Below, piece after piece: positions 1 through 10,356 of a stretch of DNA of 64,000 nucleotides. The stretch lies in contig NZ_RKLP01000001.1 in the NCBI RefSeq assembly GCF_004011865.1, positions 1 through 64,000 on the forward strand. Reading direction: 5' to 3'. Within the stretch, counting starts at the first letter, position 1. Every line of letters begins with the position of its first letter. The position numbers and the translations under genes are program-made. The notes under the pieces are model-generated. The model did not search any database and was not told where the DNA came from. It saw only the letters and a program-made list of their open reading frames with translations. Source of the stretch: Prescottella agglutinans. Lineage in GTDB: Bacteria; Actinomycetota; Actinomycetes; Mycobacteriales; Mycobacteriaceae.

Positions 1-1
1 C

Positions 2-115
2 AGCAACACCGAACGCGCCGACGCGCTTGCACCTTGGCTCGAGTACTACAACACTCGACGACGCCACAGCGCACTCGGAGGACTACCACCGATCAGCCGA
101 CTGCAACCAACCTGA
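2..115 (+). CDS. IS481-family transposase, C-terminal fragment (cut by window edge)
   Basis: The frame opens at the window edge and ends in TGA. It encodes the tail of a DDE transposase of the IS481/IS3 integrase superfamily. The visible diagnostic part is WLEYYNTRRRHSALGGLPP, the stretch after the catalytic glutamate in which a Y-N-x-x-R-x-H motif precedes the C-terminus. About 37 residues are visible. The rest lies upstream of the window, so intactness cannot be judged. The sequence just after the stop (about 108-127, ending in GGTACA) could be the element's right terminal repeat. It directly abuts the palindromic terminator that follows. Family assignment is firm; the exact IS end is inferred. 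Confidence 0.8.
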   Translation, partial: SNTERADALAPWLEYYNTRRRHSALGGLPPISRLQPT

Positions 116-129
116 TGGCCAGGTACATC

Positions 130-201
130 TAGGCGCTCCGCGCCCGTGCGCCTTTTCGGTAGCTGGTACTACCGAAAAGGCGCACGGGCGGCGCAGCCGC
201 C

Positions 202-204
<3 letters not shown>
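130..204. terminator. Stop-to-stop palindromic bidirectional terminator (copy 1)
   Basis: A 22-bp perfect inverted repeat (141-162 and 169-190, loop CTGGTA) lies between a TAG at 130-132 and the TAA of the minus-strand adenosine kinase at 202-204. The arms are flanked by TAGGCGCTCCGCGCCC on the left and GGGCGGCGCAGCCGCC on the right. The same flanks recur at the terminator at 10283-10356. The stem carries TTTT/AAAA tracts near its tip. It probably terminates transcription from both sides. Confidence 0.75.
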
Positions 205-1261
<1,057 letters not shown>

Positions 1262-1286
1262 AGTGCGTGATGAGGTTGTACGGGAC

Positions 1287-1637
1287 TCAGTTGAAGGAGT
1301 CGCCGCAAGCGCAGGACCCGGTCGCGTTCGGGTTGTCGATCGTGAAGCCCTGCTTCTCGATGGTGTCGACGAAGTCGATGGAGGCGCCCTCGACGTAGGG
1401 GGCACTCATCCGGTCGACGGCGAGGTTGACGCCACCGAAATCGACGACGAGGTCACCGTCGAGGCTGCGGTCGTCGAAGAACAGCTGGTACCGCAGGCCG
1501 GCACAGCCACCCGGCTGCACGGCGATGCGCAGCGCGAGGTCGTCGCGACCCTCCTGATCGAGCAGCGCCTTCGCCTTCGCGGACGCAGTCTCGGTCATCG
1601 TGACGCCGTGAGTGGCGGTCTCGTTCTCCACAGTCAT
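1287..1637 (-). CDS. erpA: A-type iron-sulfur cluster carrier/insertion protein (HesB/ErpA family)
   Basis: This 116-residue protein of the HesB/IscA/ErpA family carries Fe-S clusters and inserts them into apo-enzymes. All three cluster-binding cysteines are present: Cys45 in GGCAGLRY and Cys109/Cys111 in SCACGDSF. The start was taken at the ATG encoding MTVENETATHG because it has a purine-rich GGGAGAG upstream and gives the family length; an upstream in-frame ATG would add 14 uncharacteristic residues. LipA in this window is a 4Fe-4S enzyme and a plausible client. ErpA is the usual name in actinobacteria; IscA or SufA naming would also fit the fold. Confidence 0.88.
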   Translation of the reverse strand: MTVENETATHGVTMTETASAKAKALLDQEGRDDLALRIAVQPGGCAGLRYQLFFDDRSLDGDLVVDFGGVNLAVDRMSAPYVEGASIDFVDTIEKQGFTIDNPNATGSCACGDSFN

Positions 1638-1717
1638 GGGCTCTCCCTGTCGCTCGTGCCAAACCCGTGATCGCTTCAACGGTACTCTGCGTCCCGCTAT
1701 TCCTCACGTGTCGGCCC

Positions 1718-2785
1718 TTACTGTACGAACCCCGACGCACCGCGCCAACCACCTGCGACGCACGACGTCAGAGCCTCGAGCCGCGAAGCCGCCTCCGTCA
1801 TGGCCCGGTCGACCGAGCCGGCGAAGTCCGCGACCGAGAACGCCGCCACGATCCCGGCGGCCCGCACCGCGTCCCGGTCGACGGCGACCTGGCCGGCGAT
1901 CACGACGGTCGGCACCCCGGCGTCGGCCGCGACCGCGGCGAGCGCGGTGACGAGCTTGCCGCGCAGCGACTGGTGATCGAACTTCCCCTCACCGGTGAGC
2001 ACGACGTCCGCCGCCGCCACCTGCCCGGTCTGGTCGGTGCACCGCGCCACGACGGCCGCACCCGATTCCCGGACCGCGCCCAACGCGAGCAGCGCGGCGC
2101 CGAGCCCCCCGGCCGCGCCCGCCCCGTCGAGGTCGGCGACGGCACGACCGCACGCCGACTCCAGTTCGGCCGCCCACGCGGCGTTGCGCTGTTCCAGCAC
2201 CTCGATCGCCGCCGCGTCGGCGCCCTTCTGGGGCCCGAAGATCCGCGCGGCGCCGTGCTCGCCGAGCAGCGGGTGCTCGACGTCCGTCGCCGCGACCAGG
2301 TCGATCCCGGCGAGCCGGGTCCGGGCCCGGTCGAGGCCGCCGAGCGCGGCCACCGTGCCGCGGCCGCCGTCGGTGCAGCAGCTGCCGCCGAGGCCGACCA
2401 CGATCCTCCGCGCGCCCGCGTCGACGGCAGCGGCCACCAACTGCCCCACCCCGCGGCTGCCGGCGCGAAGCGCGCTCTCCGGTGTGGGCGGTCCGTCGAG
2501 CAGCCCGAGCCCGACGGCCTGCGCCGATTCGATGTAGGCGACGCCGTCGGCGAGCACCCAGCGGGCGTCGGTGGCGCTGCCCAGCGGTCCGTCCACCCGT
2601 GTGGTGCGCAGACCGCCGACCGTGCCGGAAATCACATCGACGAATCCGGGGCCGCCGTCGGACTGTGGTGCGCGAACGATCTCGTCGTCGGGCCTGGCGG
2701 CCGACCAGCCGGCCGCCATCGCGGCGGCCGCTTCTACCGCAGTGAGGGTTTCGCCGAACGAGTCGGGGGCGATCAGCACGCGCAT
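1718..2785 (-). CDS. Glycerate kinase (GK-I/GckA-type)
   Basis: This 355-residue enzyme belongs to the glycerate kinase type 1 family, which phosphorylates D-glycerate to 2- or 3-phosphoglycerate with ATP. Family features visible are the N-terminal MRVLIAPDSFGETLTAVEAA (substrate loop), the internal GLGGSCCTDGG glycine-rich motif and the C-terminal VVLTGEGKFDHQS motif. The ATG at 2783-2785 gives the usual N-terminus. It is followed by the Fe-S carrier on the same strand and faces the DUF3043 gene across a 108-bp divergent gap. The same order occurs in mycobacteria (Rv2205c). Whether the product is 2-PG or 3-PG is not visible. Confidence 0.88.
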   Translation of the reverse strand: MRVLIAPDSFGETLTAVEAAAAMAAGWSAARPDDEIVRAPQSDGGPGFVDVISGTVGGLRTTRVDGPLGSATDARWVLADGVAYIESAQAVGLGLLDGPPTPESALRAGSRGVGQLVAAAVDAGARRIVVGLGGSCCTDGGRGTVAALGGLDRARTRLAGIDLVAATDVEHPLLGEHGAARIFGPQKGADAAAIEVLEQRNAAWAAELESACGRAVADLDGAGAAGGLGAALLALGAVRESGAAVVARCTDQTGQVAAADVVLTGEGKFDHQSLRGKLVTALAAVAADAGVPTVVIAGQVAVDRDAVRAAGIVAAFSVADFAGSVDRAMTEAASRLEALTSCVAGGWRGASGFVQ

Positions 2786-2881
2786 CAGCGCAGTGTATGG
2801 CGGCCACTCGACCTCGGCATTTCTATCGTCGTCCTGGAGGTTCGAACCGTGGTCGGTTTCGCCAGCGCGTCGGTTATCCCA

Positions 2882-2887
2882 TAGCCT
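2882..2887 (+). promoter_or_regulatory. TANNNT -10 box for leaderless DUF3043 transcript
   Basis: TAGCCT is followed by 6 nt and then the GTG start at 2894. No Shine-Dalgarno sequence is seen, so a leaderless mRNA is inferred. Confidence 0.5.
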
Positions 2888-2893
2888 GGTGAC

Positions 2894-3565
2894 GTGAAGC
2901 TCCTACGCCGAGGCGACTCCGATAATTCCGACAAGCGCGACGTCGAGGTCATCGAGTCGACCGCGGAGACCACCGCGGAGTCGACCGAGACCAACACCGC
3001 ATCGACGCCGGGCAAGGGACGCCCGACGCCCAAGCGCCGCGAGGCCGAGGCCAAGCGCCGCGGCCCGGTCGCACCCGCGCCCCTCACCGCCAAGGAGGCC
3101 CGCGCCCGCCGCAAGACGACCCGCGGCTCCAAGGAGGAGCGCAAGGCGGCGGCCGCCGTGCGCCGGGCCGAGTCGGCCGACCGACGCGCCCGCATGCTCG
3201 CCGGCGAGGACAAGTACCTGCTGCCGCGCGACAAGGGCCCGGTCCGCGCGTACGTGCGCGACCTCGTCGACAGCCGCCGCAACCTGGTCGGCATGTTCAT
3301 GCCGCTCGCGCTGATCCTGATCATGGCGATGTTCCTCAGCCCCGTCATCCAGAGCTACGTCACGCTGGGCATGCTCGTGATGATGCTGTTCATGGCCGCC
3401 GAGGGCTTCTTCCTGGGCCGGATGATCAACAACCGTGTCCGCGAGCGCTTCCCGGACTCCACCGACGGCGGCTTCCGACTCGGCTGGTACGCGTTCGTCC
3501 GTGCGTCGCAGATCCGCAAGATGCGCGCCCCCAAGCCCCGCGTGGGCCCCGGCGACGCCGTCTGA
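2894..3565 (+). CDS. DUF3043 membrane protein
   Basis: This 223-residue actinobacterial membrane protein is of unknown function. It has a long basic, lysine- and arginine-rich cytoplasmic N-terminus (about 40-130) and then two adjacent transmembrane segments (about 131-148 and 154-175). The short C-terminus ends PKPRVGPGDAV. The GTG start is supported by a TANNNT box 6 nt upstream rather than a ribosome binding site. It sits between glycerate kinase (divergent) and the cobU-cobT-cobS group and is followed by its own terminator, so it is probably monocistronic. The family is conserved at this locus (Rv2206 in M. tuberculosis), but no biochemical role is known to me. Confidence 0.85.
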   Translation: MKLLRRGDSDNSDKRDVEVIESTAETTAESTETNTASTPGKGRPTPKRREAEAKRRGPVAPAPLTAKEARARRKTTRGSKEERKAAAAVRRAESADRRARMLAGEDKYLLPRDKGPVRAYVRDLVDSRRNLVGMFMPLALILIMAMFLSPVIQSYVTLGMLVMMLFMAAEGFFLGRMINNRVRERFPDSTDGGFRLGWYAFVRASQIRKMRAPKPRVGPGDAV

Positions 3566-3575
3566 CCTTCCTGCA

Positions 3576-3614
3576 CATCGGGCCGGTCCTCGCACTGCGG
3601 GGACCGGCCCGATG
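3576..3614 (+). terminator. Hairpin terminator after DUF3043 gene
   Basis: A 14-bp perfect stem (CATCGGGCCGGTCC / GGACCGGCCCGATG) with an 11-nt loop lies 10 nt after the stop. The TAGCGT box for cobU follows directly. Confidence 0.65.
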
Positions 3615-3621
3615 CTGTTGG

Positions 3622-3627
3622 TAGCGT
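3622..3627 (+). promoter_or_regulatory. TANNNT -10 box for cobU
   Basis: TAGCGT lies 8 nt before the GTG at 3636 and 2 nt before an ATG at 3630. The spacing favours the GTG as a leaderless start. Confidence 0.45.
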
Positions 3628-3635
3628 CTATGCCC

Positions 3636-4202
3636 GTGCCCTCCCCCGTTTCGCCTCCCCCGCGCCGCACGCTCGTGCTCGGCGGCGCCCGCTCCGGGAA
3701 GTCCGCGCACGCGGAGGGGCTGCTGGACGATCCGGACGGCGAACATCCGGTCCGCTACGTGGCCACCGCGCGCCGCTATCCGGGCGACGACGACTGGGAA
3801 GCGCGGATCGATCTGCACCGGCGCCGCCGCCCGGCTTCGTGGACGACGGTCGAGACCGGCGGCGACGGCGGCCTCGTCGACCTGCTCGCCGCGCCCGGCG
3901 TCCATCCGCCGACGCTCGTCGACGACCTCGGCACGTGGCTCACGTGCGAACTCGACGACGCCGCGGCGTGGGATTCGCCGCGTGGCACGATCTCTCCCCG
4001 CACGGACGCCCTGGTCGACGCGGTCGCCGGGTTCGACGGCAGGTTGCTGCTCGTCAGCCCCGAGGTCGGCCTGGGAGTGATCCCCGAGACCCGGTCGGGT
4101 CGGCTGTTCCGCGACGAGATCGGCGCCCTCAATTCCCGCCTCGCCGAGGTGTGCGACGACGTCGTCCTGGTGATCGCCGGTATCGCCATGCCGCTCAAAT
4201 GA
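3636..4202 (+). CDS. cobU: Bifunctional adenosylcobinamide kinase / adenosylcobinamide-phosphate guanylyltransferase
   Basis: CobU phosphorylates adenosylcobinamide and then transfers GMP from GTP to make AdoCbi-GDP, in the nucleotide-loop assembly branch of cobalamin synthesis. The product is about 188 residues with a Walker A loop GGARSGKS near residues 16-23, a VATARR motif and a VDDLGTWLT segment typical of the family. The start is GTG at 3636 by spacing from the TAGCGT box; ATG at 3630 would add two residues. Its TGA overlaps a possible upstream ATG of cobT, so cobU, cobT and cobS are probably co-transcribed and coupled. In M. tuberculosis cobU is elsewhere, so its grouping with cobT-cobS here is a local difference. 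Confidence 0.88.
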   Translation: MPSPVSPPPRRTLVLGGARSGKSAHAEGLLDDPDGEHPVRYVATARRYPGDDDWEARIDLHRRRRPASWTTVETGGDGGLVDLLAAPGVHPPTLVDDLGTWLTCELDDAAAWDSPRGTISPRTDALVDAVAGFDGRLLLVSPEVGLGVIPETRSGRLFRDEIGALNSRLAEVCDDVVLVIAGIAMPLK

Positions 4203-4228
4203 TCGGCGCTGAGAATGAAAGGTCAAGC

Positions 4229-5323
4229 GTGACAAGCGAATCCGTGAGTCCGTCGGCTCCCCACTTCGAGCCTCTCGTCCCGCCGGACGCGGAGGTCCGA
4301 GCGCAGGCCCAGGCTCGCCAGCTGTTGCTGACCAAGCCGACCGGCTCGCTCGGCCGACTCGAGGAGCTGTCGGTGTGGGCGGCCGCGTGCCAGGGCGCCT
4401 GTCCCCCGCACGTGTTCGCGCGCCCCCGCGTGGTCGTCTTCGCCGGTGACCACGGCATCGCGCAGGGCGGCGTGTCGGCGTACCCGCCGGAGGTCACGGC
4501 CCAGATGGTGGCCAACTTCCAGACCGGCGGCGCCGCGGTGAACGTGCTCGCCTCGATCGCCGGTGCCGGCGTGCGGGTGGTCGACATGGCCGTGGACACC
4601 GACACCGATCCGGCGGTCTCGACCTACAAGGTCCGCCGCTCGTCGGGGTCGATCGACCGCGAGGACGCGATGACCCACGAGGAGACGCTGCGCGCCGTCG
4701 CGGCGGGACGCGCGATCGCCGACGAAGAGGTCGACTCCGGCGCCGACCTGCTGATCGCCGGCGAGATGGGCATCGGCAACACCACGCCCGCCACCGTCCT
4801 GGTGGCCGCGCTCACCGACACCGAACCGGTCGCGGCCGTCGGGCGCGGCACCGGCATCGACGACGCCGCCTGGATGCGCAAGACCGCCGCGATCCGTGAC
4901 GCTCTGCGCCGGGCGCGGCCGCACGTGCGCGACGCCGTGGGCCTGCTCCGCACAGTGTCGGGCGCGGACCTGGCCGCCATGGCCGGTTTCCTGGCGCAGG
5001 CCGCGGTCCGCCGGACGCCGGTGATCGTCGACGGCCTCGTCGTCACCGCGTCGGCGCTCGTCGCGGAGGAGATGGCACCGGGTGCGCGCGAGTGGTGGGT
5101 GGCCGGTCACCGGTCCACCGAGCCCGCGCACACCATCGCGCTGCGTCACCTCGGCCTCGATCCGATCCTCGGCCTGAACATGCGCCTCGGTGAAGGTTCG
5201 GGCGCGGTGGTGGCCCTTCCGGTGCTCCAGGGTGCGGTGGCGACGCTCGCGCACATGGCGACCTTCGACCAGGCGGGCGTGAGCAACAACACCGCACCCG
5301 AGTCCGAGTCGGAATCGAACTGA
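4229..5323 (+). CDS. cobT: Nicotinate-nucleotide--dimethylbenzimidazole phosphoribosyltransferase
   Basis: CobT transfers the phosphoribosyl group of nicotinate mononucleotide to 5,6-dimethylbenzimidazole, giving alpha-ribazole phosphate for the lower loop of cobalamin. The 364-residue form chosen begins at GTG 4229, which has a GAAAGG ribosome binding site 6 nt upstream. An in-frame ATG at 4199 overlapping the cobU stop would add 10 residues. Family motifs are [37 protein letters not shown] and the C-terminal RLGEGSGA, where Glu322 is the expected general base. It lies within the cobU-cobT-cobS run, 2 bp before cobS. The length is normal for the family. Confidence 0.93.
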   Translation: MTSESVSPSAPHFEPLVPPDAEVRAQAQARQLLLTKPTGSLGRLEELSVWAAACQGACPPHVFARPRVVVFAGDHGIAQGGVSAYPPEVTAQMVANFQTGGAAVNVLASIAGAGVRVVDMAVDTDTDPAVSTYKVRRSSGSIDREDAMTHEETLRAVAAGRAIADEEVDSGADLLIAGEMGIGNTTPATVLVAALTDTEPVAAVGRGTGIDDAAWMRKTAAIRDALRRARPHVRDAVGLLRTVSGADLAAMAGFLAQAAVRRTPVIVDGLVVTASALVAEEMAPGAREWWVAGHRSTEPAHTIALRHLGLDPILGLNMRLGEGSGAVVALPVLQGAVATLAHMATFDQAGVSNNTAPESESESN

Positions 5324-5325
5324 CC

Positions 5326-6087
5326 GTGCGGGGCGCGGTCACCGGGCTGACCCTGGCCCTGTCCTGGCTGACGGTCCTGCCGGTCCGCGGCCCGCAGGAC
5401 ATCGGCCGACCCGAGGGGCGCCGCGCGATCGCCGCCGCACCCGTGGTGGGCGCGCTGCTCGGGGCCGTCGCCGCGGGTCTGCTGTGGCTGCTGCTGCGCG
5501 GTGGCCTCGACGCCGCGCTCGCGGGCCTGCTCGTTGTGGGGGCGTCGGCCCTGCTCACCCGCGGCATGCACGTCGACGGCCTCGCCGACACCGCGGACGG
5601 TCTCGGCTGCTACGGGCCGCCCGAGCGCGCACGCGAGGTCATGCGCAGCGGCGGCGCCGGGCCGTTCGGCGTGGCCGCGCTCGTCGTGACGATCGGCGTC
5701 CAGGCCCTCGCCCTCGGCGCGCTCGGCGCGACCGGGGCGTGGTTCGCGGTGGTGGTCGCCGTCGCGGCCGGCCGGGTATCGGCCGTATTCGCGTGCCGCC
5801 GCGGCATTCCCGCGTCGAGCACGCGGGGTTTCGGTGCGCTCGTGGCCGACTCGCAGGCGGCGTGGGTGGCCGCGTCGTGGGGCCTGGTGCTGGCGGTCGC
5901 GGCGGCGTGGGCGGTTCCGGGGCGGTGGTGGCAGGGCCCCGTCGTCGTCATCGTCGTGCTCGCTACGGCGGCGCTGCTGGTCCGCCACTGCGTGCGCCGG
6001 TTCGCCGGCATCAACGGCGACGTGCTCGGCGCCGCAATCGAATCCACGGTCGCGGCGACGGCCGTCGGGTTCCTACTCGGAGGCTGA
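5326..6087 (+). CDS. cobS: Adenosylcobinamide-GDP ribazoletransferase (cobalamin synthase)
   Basis: CobS is the polytopic membrane enzyme that joins AdoCbi-GDP with alpha-ribazole (phosphate), the last assembly step of adenosylcobalamin. The 253-residue product is nearly all hydrophobic segments. It carries the family signature HVDGLADTADG at residues 82-92 with its metal-binding acidic residues, and the C-terminal FAGINGDVLGA motif. The start is GTG two bases after the cobT stop. The three genes together convert adenosylcobinamide to cobalamin. cobC and cobD at the other end of the window contribute aminopropanol attachment. Its 3' end overlaps a convergent small membrane-protein ORF by about 15 bp. 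Confidence 0.93.
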   Translation: MRGAVTGLTLALSWLTVLPVRGPQDIGRPEGRRAIAAAPVVGALLGAVAAGLLWLLLRGGLDAALAGLLVVGASALLTRGMHVDGLADTADGLGCYGPPERAREVMRSGGAGPFGVAALVVTIGVQALALGALGATGAWFAVVVAVAAGRVSAVFACRRGIPASSTRGFGALVADSQAAWVAASWGLVLAVAAAWAVPGRWWQGPVVVIVVLATAALLVRHCVRRFAGINGDVLGAAIESTVAATAVGFLLGG

Positions 6088-6273
6088 TCCCGAGGACCGC
6101 CTCGAGTCACGCGCGTACCACGCCACCCAGTGGACGGGAAAGAACAGGACCGCCGTCGCCACGGCGAGGGCACTGCCTCCTCGCCGGTGTTGGCCCATCG
6201 CGGTCAGCACGCCCAGCCCGACGTAGGAACCGATCACGAGCAGAAACGCAGTGATCACCTGGGGCCAGAACAT
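6073..6273 (-). CDS. Small membrane protein, unknown function
   Basis: This 66-residue product has two hydrophobic helices (about residues 4-23 and 33-53) joined by a basic QHRRGG loop, followed by a polar tail YARDSRRSSGS. It converges with and overlaps the end of cobS by 15 bp. Evidence that it is real is the clean two-helix pattern and the placement in an otherwise empty gap before ilvE. No family is recognised. An overlap artefact is possible. Confidence 0.5.
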   Translation of the reverse strand: MFWPQVITAFLLVIGSYVGLGVLTAMGQHRRGGSALAVATAVLFFPVHWVAWYARDSRRSSGSASE

Positions 6274-6345
6274 GCCGTCACGCTAGCTCGGGCGCCCGGC
6301 CTGCGGGTGAGATCCCGCGGACCGGTGGCTGCTTCCTTGAACGCG

Positions 6346-6380
6346 ATCGGGCCCTCCCGCCGGAAGCGGAAGGGCCCGAT
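6346..6380 (-). terminator. Hairpin terminator after ilvE
   Basis: A 10-bp perfect stem (ATCGGGCCCT / AGGGCCCGAT), extended imperfectly inward, lies 20 bp downstream of the ilvE stop. Confidence 0.6.
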
Positions 6381-6400
6381 GTCGATTCGTCGGTGCGCAC

Positions 6401-7504
6401 TCAGCGCAGCTTGGTCATCCAGCCGTGGGTGTCGGCGAACGTGCCGCGCTGGATGCCGGTGAGCGTGTCACGCAGCGCCATCGTGATCTTGCCGGGCTCA
6501 CCGTCGGCGATCGTGAACTCGCCCTCGGCGGACTTCACCCGGCCGACCGGGGTGATGACGGCCGCGGTGCCGCACGCGAACACCTCGGTGATCTCGCCCG
6601 AGGCCGCCTTCTCGCGCCACTCGTCGGTGCTGATCTTGCGCTCCTCCACCGCGAAACCGGCGTCGGTGGCCAGCGTCAGCAGCGAGTCGCGGGTGATGCC
6701 GGGCAGCAGCGAACCGGACAGCGCCGGCGTCACCAGACGCGCGTCGGGACCCGAGCCGAAGACGAAGAACAGGTTCATCCCGCCCATCTCCTCGACGTAC
6801 TTGCGCTCGATGGCGTCGAGCCACACCACCTGGTCGCAGCCCTCGTTCGACGCCTCCGCCTGCGCCAGCAGGGACGCCGCGTAGTTGCCGGCGAACTTGG
6901 CGGCGCCGGTGCCTCCCGGAGCGGCGCGCACGTACTCACGCGAGAGCCACACGCTGACCGGCTTGACGCCGCGCGGGAAGTACGCGCCGGCCGGGGACGC
7001 GATCAGCAGGTAGCGGTATTCCTTGGCCGGACGGACGCCCAGGCCCGCCTCGGTGGAGAACATGAACGGACGCAGGTACAGCGAGTCCTCGCCGCCGGCG
7101 GCGGGAACCCACGCCTCGTCGACGTCGAGCAGTGCGTCGATCGAGCCGACGAACAGCTCGTCGGGCAGCTCCGGCATCGCGAGGCGGCGGGCCGACTGGC
7201 GCAGGCGCTCGGCGTTCGCGGTGACGCGGAACGACGAGATGCCGCCGCTCGGCTGACGGTAGGCCTTGAGGCCCTCGAAGATCGCCTGCCCGTAGTGCAG
7301 GACCATGCCGGCCGGATCGAGCGCGATCGGCCCGTAGGGCAGCACCTCCGCGTCGTGCCAGCCGCGACCCTCGGTGTACATGATCGACACCATGTGATCG
7401 GTGAAGAACCGACCGAACCCGGGCGCCTCCAGAATCTCGCGCCGCGCCTCTTCGGTCGCGGGAGAAGGATGCTGGGTGCGCGCGAATTCGAGGCCGTCTG
7501 TCAT
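6401..7504 (-). CDS. ilvE: Branched-chain amino acid aminotransferase
   Basis: This 367-residue PLP-dependent class IV (D-amino-acid-aminotransferase fold) enzyme makes the last transamination to leucine, isoleucine and valine, and begins their catabolism. The Schiff-base lysine is Lys203 in [11 protein letters not shown]. Other family motifs are [20 protein letters not shown] near 61-80 and [14 protein letters not shown] at 7502-7504 gives the usual N-terminus [10 protein letters not shown]. The gene is monocistronic with its own terminator. It sits between the cob genes and gcvT, as in mycobacteria (Rv2210c). Length is normal and all key residues are present. Confidence 0.95.
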   Translation of the reverse strand: MTDGLEFARTQHPSPATEEARREILEAPGFGRFFTDHMVSIMYTEGRGWHDAEVLPYGPIALDPAGMVLHYGQAIFEGLKAYRQPSGGISSFRVTANAERLRQSARRLAMPELPDELFVGSIDALLDVDEAWVPAAGGEDSLYLRPFMFSTEAGLGVRPAKEYRYLLIASPAGAYFPRGVKPVSVWLSREYVRAAPGGTGAAKFAGNYAASLLAQAEASNEGCDQVVWLDAIERKYVEEMGGMNLFFVFGSGPDARLVTPALSGSLLPGITRDSLLTLATDAGFAVEERKISTDEWREKAASGEITEVFACGTAAVITPVGRVKSAEGEFTIADGEPGKITMALRDTLTGIQRGTFADTHGWMTKLR

Positions 7505-7557
7505 AAGCCGTGATCCTATCTAACGGAGTTTCGCCGCTTTTTCCCTGGTATGGAGCG

Positions 7558-8658
7558 TTACTTGGTGTGGACCGGCACGAACGGCGGCGTGACGACCTCG
7601 CATCGGAGGCTACGCCCGCGCACGTCGACGGTGATCTCGTCGCCCGCCGCGACGCCCGCCGAGGTGTCCAGCAACGCCAGGGCGATACCCACCTTGAGGG
7701 TCGGCGAGAAGGTGCCCGACGTGGTCTCGCCGATCGCGGCGCCGTCCTTCGTCACGGTCTGGCCCTGACGGAGCACGCCACGGTCGAGCGCCTTGATCCC
7801 CCACATCCGCCGCGCCGGTCCGCTCGCCTTCTCGGCGACCAGGGTGTCGCGCCCCCAGAACTGCGGCTTGGTCCAGCCGATGGCCCACCCGCAGCGGGCC
7901 TGCAGCGGCGAGATCTCCAGCGACAGTTCGTGACCGTGCAGCGGGTAGCCGGCCTCGGTGCGCAGCGTGTCCCGCGCACCCAGGCCCGCGACCTGGCCTC
8001 CCTGGGCGCGGACCGCGTCGACCAGCGCCCGGAACAGGGCCTCGCCGTCGGCCCAGCGGGGCAGCAACTCGTAGCCGCGCTCTCCGGTGTAGCCGCTGCG
8101 GCAGACCCGGACCGGCACGCCGTTCCAGTCGGCGTCGACGAAGCCCATGTACTCGATGTCGGTCGGCAGGCCCAGCGCCGAGAGGACGTCGGCGGCCTCG
8201 GGGCCCTGCACCGCGAACACCGCGTAGTCGCGGTGCTGGTCGGTGATCTCGAGGCCCTCCGGCGCGGCGGCCCGCAGGCGCGCGACGACGTCGGCCGTGT
8301 TGGCGGCGTTGGGCACGAGGAAGATCTCGTCGTCGGCGACGTAGTACGCGATCAGATCGTCGACGACGCCGCCGGTCTCGGTGCAGCACAGCGTGTACTG
8401 GGCCTGGCCGGGCCCGACCTTGCCGAGGTCCGCGGTGAGGGTCGCATTGACGAAGTCCGCCGCACCGTCACCCTTGACGAGCGCCTTGCCGAGGTGGCTC
8501 ACGTCGAACAGTCCCACCGACTCGCGCACCGCGGTGTGCTCGGCGACGGTGCCGGCGTACGACACCGGCATCTCCCAGCCGCCGAACGGGGCGAAGGTGG
8601 CGCCGAGATCGACGTGAACGGAGTGGATGGGGCCCTGCAGCAGGTGCGCGTCGCTCAT
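7558..8658 (-). CDS. gcvT: Glycine cleavage system T protein (aminomethyltransferase)
   Basis: GcvT transfers the aminomethyl group from H-protein lipoamide to tetrahydrofolate, releasing ammonia and 5,10-methylene-THF. The product is 366 residues from ATG 8656-8658. Visible family parts are the N-terminal [10 protein letters not shown], the folate-binding [12 protein letters not shown] stretch and the C-terminal barrel ending [13 protein letters not shown]. gcvP and gcvH are not in the window, so the T protein is encoded apart from its partners, as in M. tuberculosis (Rv2211c). It diverges from the leucyl aminopeptidase gene across about 100 bp. The complex depends on lipoylation, and lipB-lipA are 6 kb away. 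Confidence 0.93.
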   Translation of the reverse strand: MSDAHLLQGPIHSVHVDLGATFAPFGGWEMPVSYAGTVAEHTAVRESVGLFDVSHLGKALVKGDGAADFVNATLTADLGKVGPGQAQYTLCCTETGGVVDDLIAYYVADDEIFLVPNAANTADVVARLRAAAPEGLEITDQHRDYAVFAVQGPEAADVLSALGLPTDIEYMGFVDADWNGVPVRVCRSGYTGERGYELLPRWADGEALFRALVDAVRAQGGQVAGLGARDTLRTEAGYPLHGHELSLEISPLQARCGWAIGWTKPQFWGRDTLVAEKASGPARRMWGIKALDRGVLRQGQTVTKDGAAIGETTSGTFSPTLKVGIALALLDTSAGVAAGDEITVDVRGRSLRCEVVTPPFVPVHTK

Positions 8659-8764
8659 GAGGCACAAACCTAGCCGACGCCGGCGGGGCGTCAGTACGGC
8701 AATCCGGGCACTAACATCGGATTTCGGCTACCAACTTCCCAATTGCCCACCGCAGGAGATGCTC

Positions 8765-10285
8765 GTGCCCGCAACCCCTTCCCCCACCCGCAACCTCGGA
8801 CCCGACCTGGTGCTCGCCGGCTCGCTCGGCAAGCGGGTCGACGTCCTGGTGATCGGTCTCACGACCGGCTCCGACGGACCCGAGGCACTCGTGGGCGCCG
8901 GGGTCGACGAGGAGGTGCTCGCGGGTCTGCTCGACGACCTGCAGGCCGTCGGCGCGACCGGCAAGGCGGAGGAACTCACCCGCGTGCCGGCCCCCGCCGA
9001 GCTGTCCGCCACGAGCGTCCTGGCCGTCGGCCTCGGCGCCGCCGACAAGATCGACGCCGAGCAGGTCCGCAGGTCGGCCGGTGTGGCCGCGCGGGCGCTG
9101 TCCGGTGTCGCGACCGCCGCCACGACGCTGGCGTCGGTCGACCTCGCCGCCGCGGCCGAGGGCTTCTACCTCGGCGCCTACGCGTTCAGCGAGTACAAGG
9201 GCAAGTCCGCCCCCGGCGCCGACGCGCAGCCCCTCGCCCGCGTCGAACTGCTCGTCGAGTCACCGCGCGCGAAGGCGTCGAAGGACACGCTCGCTCGTTC
9301 GACCGCGATCGCCGAGGCCGTCGCGACCGCCCGCGAGCTCGTCAACACCCCGCCGAGCCACCTCTTCCCGGCCGAGTTCGCCGCCCGGGCCAAGGCCCTC
9401 GGCACCGCCGCCGACCTGACGGTGAAGGTCCTCGACGAGAAGGCGCTCGCCAAGGCCGGCTACGGCGGCATCGTCGGCGTCGGCCAGGGCTCGTCGCGCC
9501 CGCCGCGCCTGGTACAGATGACGTACTCGTCCGGCCGTCGCCGCGGCGTCAAGAAGGTCGCGCTGGTCGGCAAGGGCGTGACGTTCGACACCGGCGGCAT
9601 CTCGATCAAGCCGGCCGCGGGCATGGAGAACATGACCTCCGACATGGGCGGTGCGGCCGCCGTCGTCGCCACCGTCGTGCTCGCCGCCAAGCTGCGCCTG
9701 CCCGTCGACGTCACCGCGTGGGTGCCGATGGCCGAGAACATGCCGTCGGCGACCGCGCAGCGCCCCGGCGACGTGCTCACCCAGTACGGCGGCACCACCG
9801 TCGAGGTCATCAACACCGACGCCGAGGGCCGGCTGATCCTCGCCGACGCGATCGCCCGCGCCTGCGAGGACGCGCCCGACTACCTCATCGACACCGCGAC
9901 GCTGACCGGCGCGCAGATGGTCGCGCTCGGCAACCGCACCCCGGGCGTCATGGGCACCGACGGATTCCGCGACCGGGTCGCCGCGATCTCGCAGGAGATC
10001 GGCGAGAACGCGTGGCCCATGCCGCTGCCCGCCGAGCTGCGCGGTGACCTGAACTCCCGGGTCGCCGACCTGGCGAACGTGACCCCGCACCGCTGGGGCG
10101 GCATGCTCGCGGCCGCGATCTTCCTGAAGGAGTTCGTCGCCGACGGCGTGGAGTGGGCGCACATCGACGTCGCGGGCCCGGCGTTCAACACCGGTGGCCC
10201 GTTCGGCTACACCGGCAAGGGTGGCACCGGCGTCCCGGTCCGCACCATGATCTCCGTGATCGAGGACATCGCCGCCAACGGTTAG
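8765..10285 (+). CDS. pepA: Leucyl aminopeptidase (M17 family)
   Basis: This cytosolic two-metal aminopeptidase releases N-terminal amino acids from peptides. It is about 506 residues with an N-terminal macro-like domain and a C-terminal catalytic domain. Metal ligands are visible in [10 protein letters not shown] (Lys270, Asp275) and in the M17 signature NTDAEGRL (350-357). The GTG at 8765 was chosen because CAGGAG lies 6 nt upstream; an ATG two codons earlier is too close to that site. Mycobacterial orthologues are called pepB (Rv2213). Its TAG is the first base triplet of the second copy of the stop-to-stop palindromic element. Confidence 0.93.
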   Translation: MPATPSPTRNLGPDLVLAGSLGKRVDVLVIGLTTGSDGPEALVGAGVDEEVLAGLLDDLQAVGATGKAEELTRVPAPAELSATSVLAVGLGAADKIDAEQVRRSAGVAARALSGVATAATTLASVDLAAAAEGFYLGAYAFSEYKGKSAPGADAQPLARVELLVESPRAKASKDTLARSTAIAEAVATARELVNTPPSHLFPAEFAARAKALGTAADLTVKVLDEKALAKAGYGGIVGVGQGSSRPPRLVQMTYSSGRRRGVKKVALVGKGVTFDTGGISIKPAAGMENMTSDMGGAAAVVATVVLAAKLRLPVDVTAWVPMAENMPSATAQRPGDVLTQYGGTTVEVINTDAEGRLILADAIARACEDAPDYLIDTATLTGAQMVALGNRTPGVMGTDGFRDRVAAISQEIGENAWPMPLPAELRGDLNSRVADLANVTPHRWGGMLAAAIFLKEFVADGVEWAHIDVAGPAFNTGGPFGYTGKGGTGVPVRTMISVIEDIAANG

Positions 10286-10356
10286 GCGCTCCGCGCCCGT
10301 GCGCACTTCTGGTAGCCGGGACTACCGAAAGTGCGCACGGGCGGCGCGGCCGCCTA
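10283..10356. terminator. Stop-to-stop palindromic bidirectional terminator (copy 2)
   Basis: The element begins in the pepA stop TAG and ends in the TAG (CTA on the plus strand, 10354-10356) of the convergent small gene. The arms GCCCGTGCGCACTTCTGGTAG and its partner differ at two positions. The outer flanks TAGGCGCTCCGCGCCC and GGGCGGCGCGGCCGCC match those at 130-204 with one change. It is probably a bidirectional terminator of a repeated family. Confidence 0.75.

Noticed and set aside
6274-6345. Possible RNA gene upstream of the ilvE terminator
   Set aside because: Only the 3' flank of the small membrane-protein gene and short non-conserved sequence; no structure apart from the terminator.
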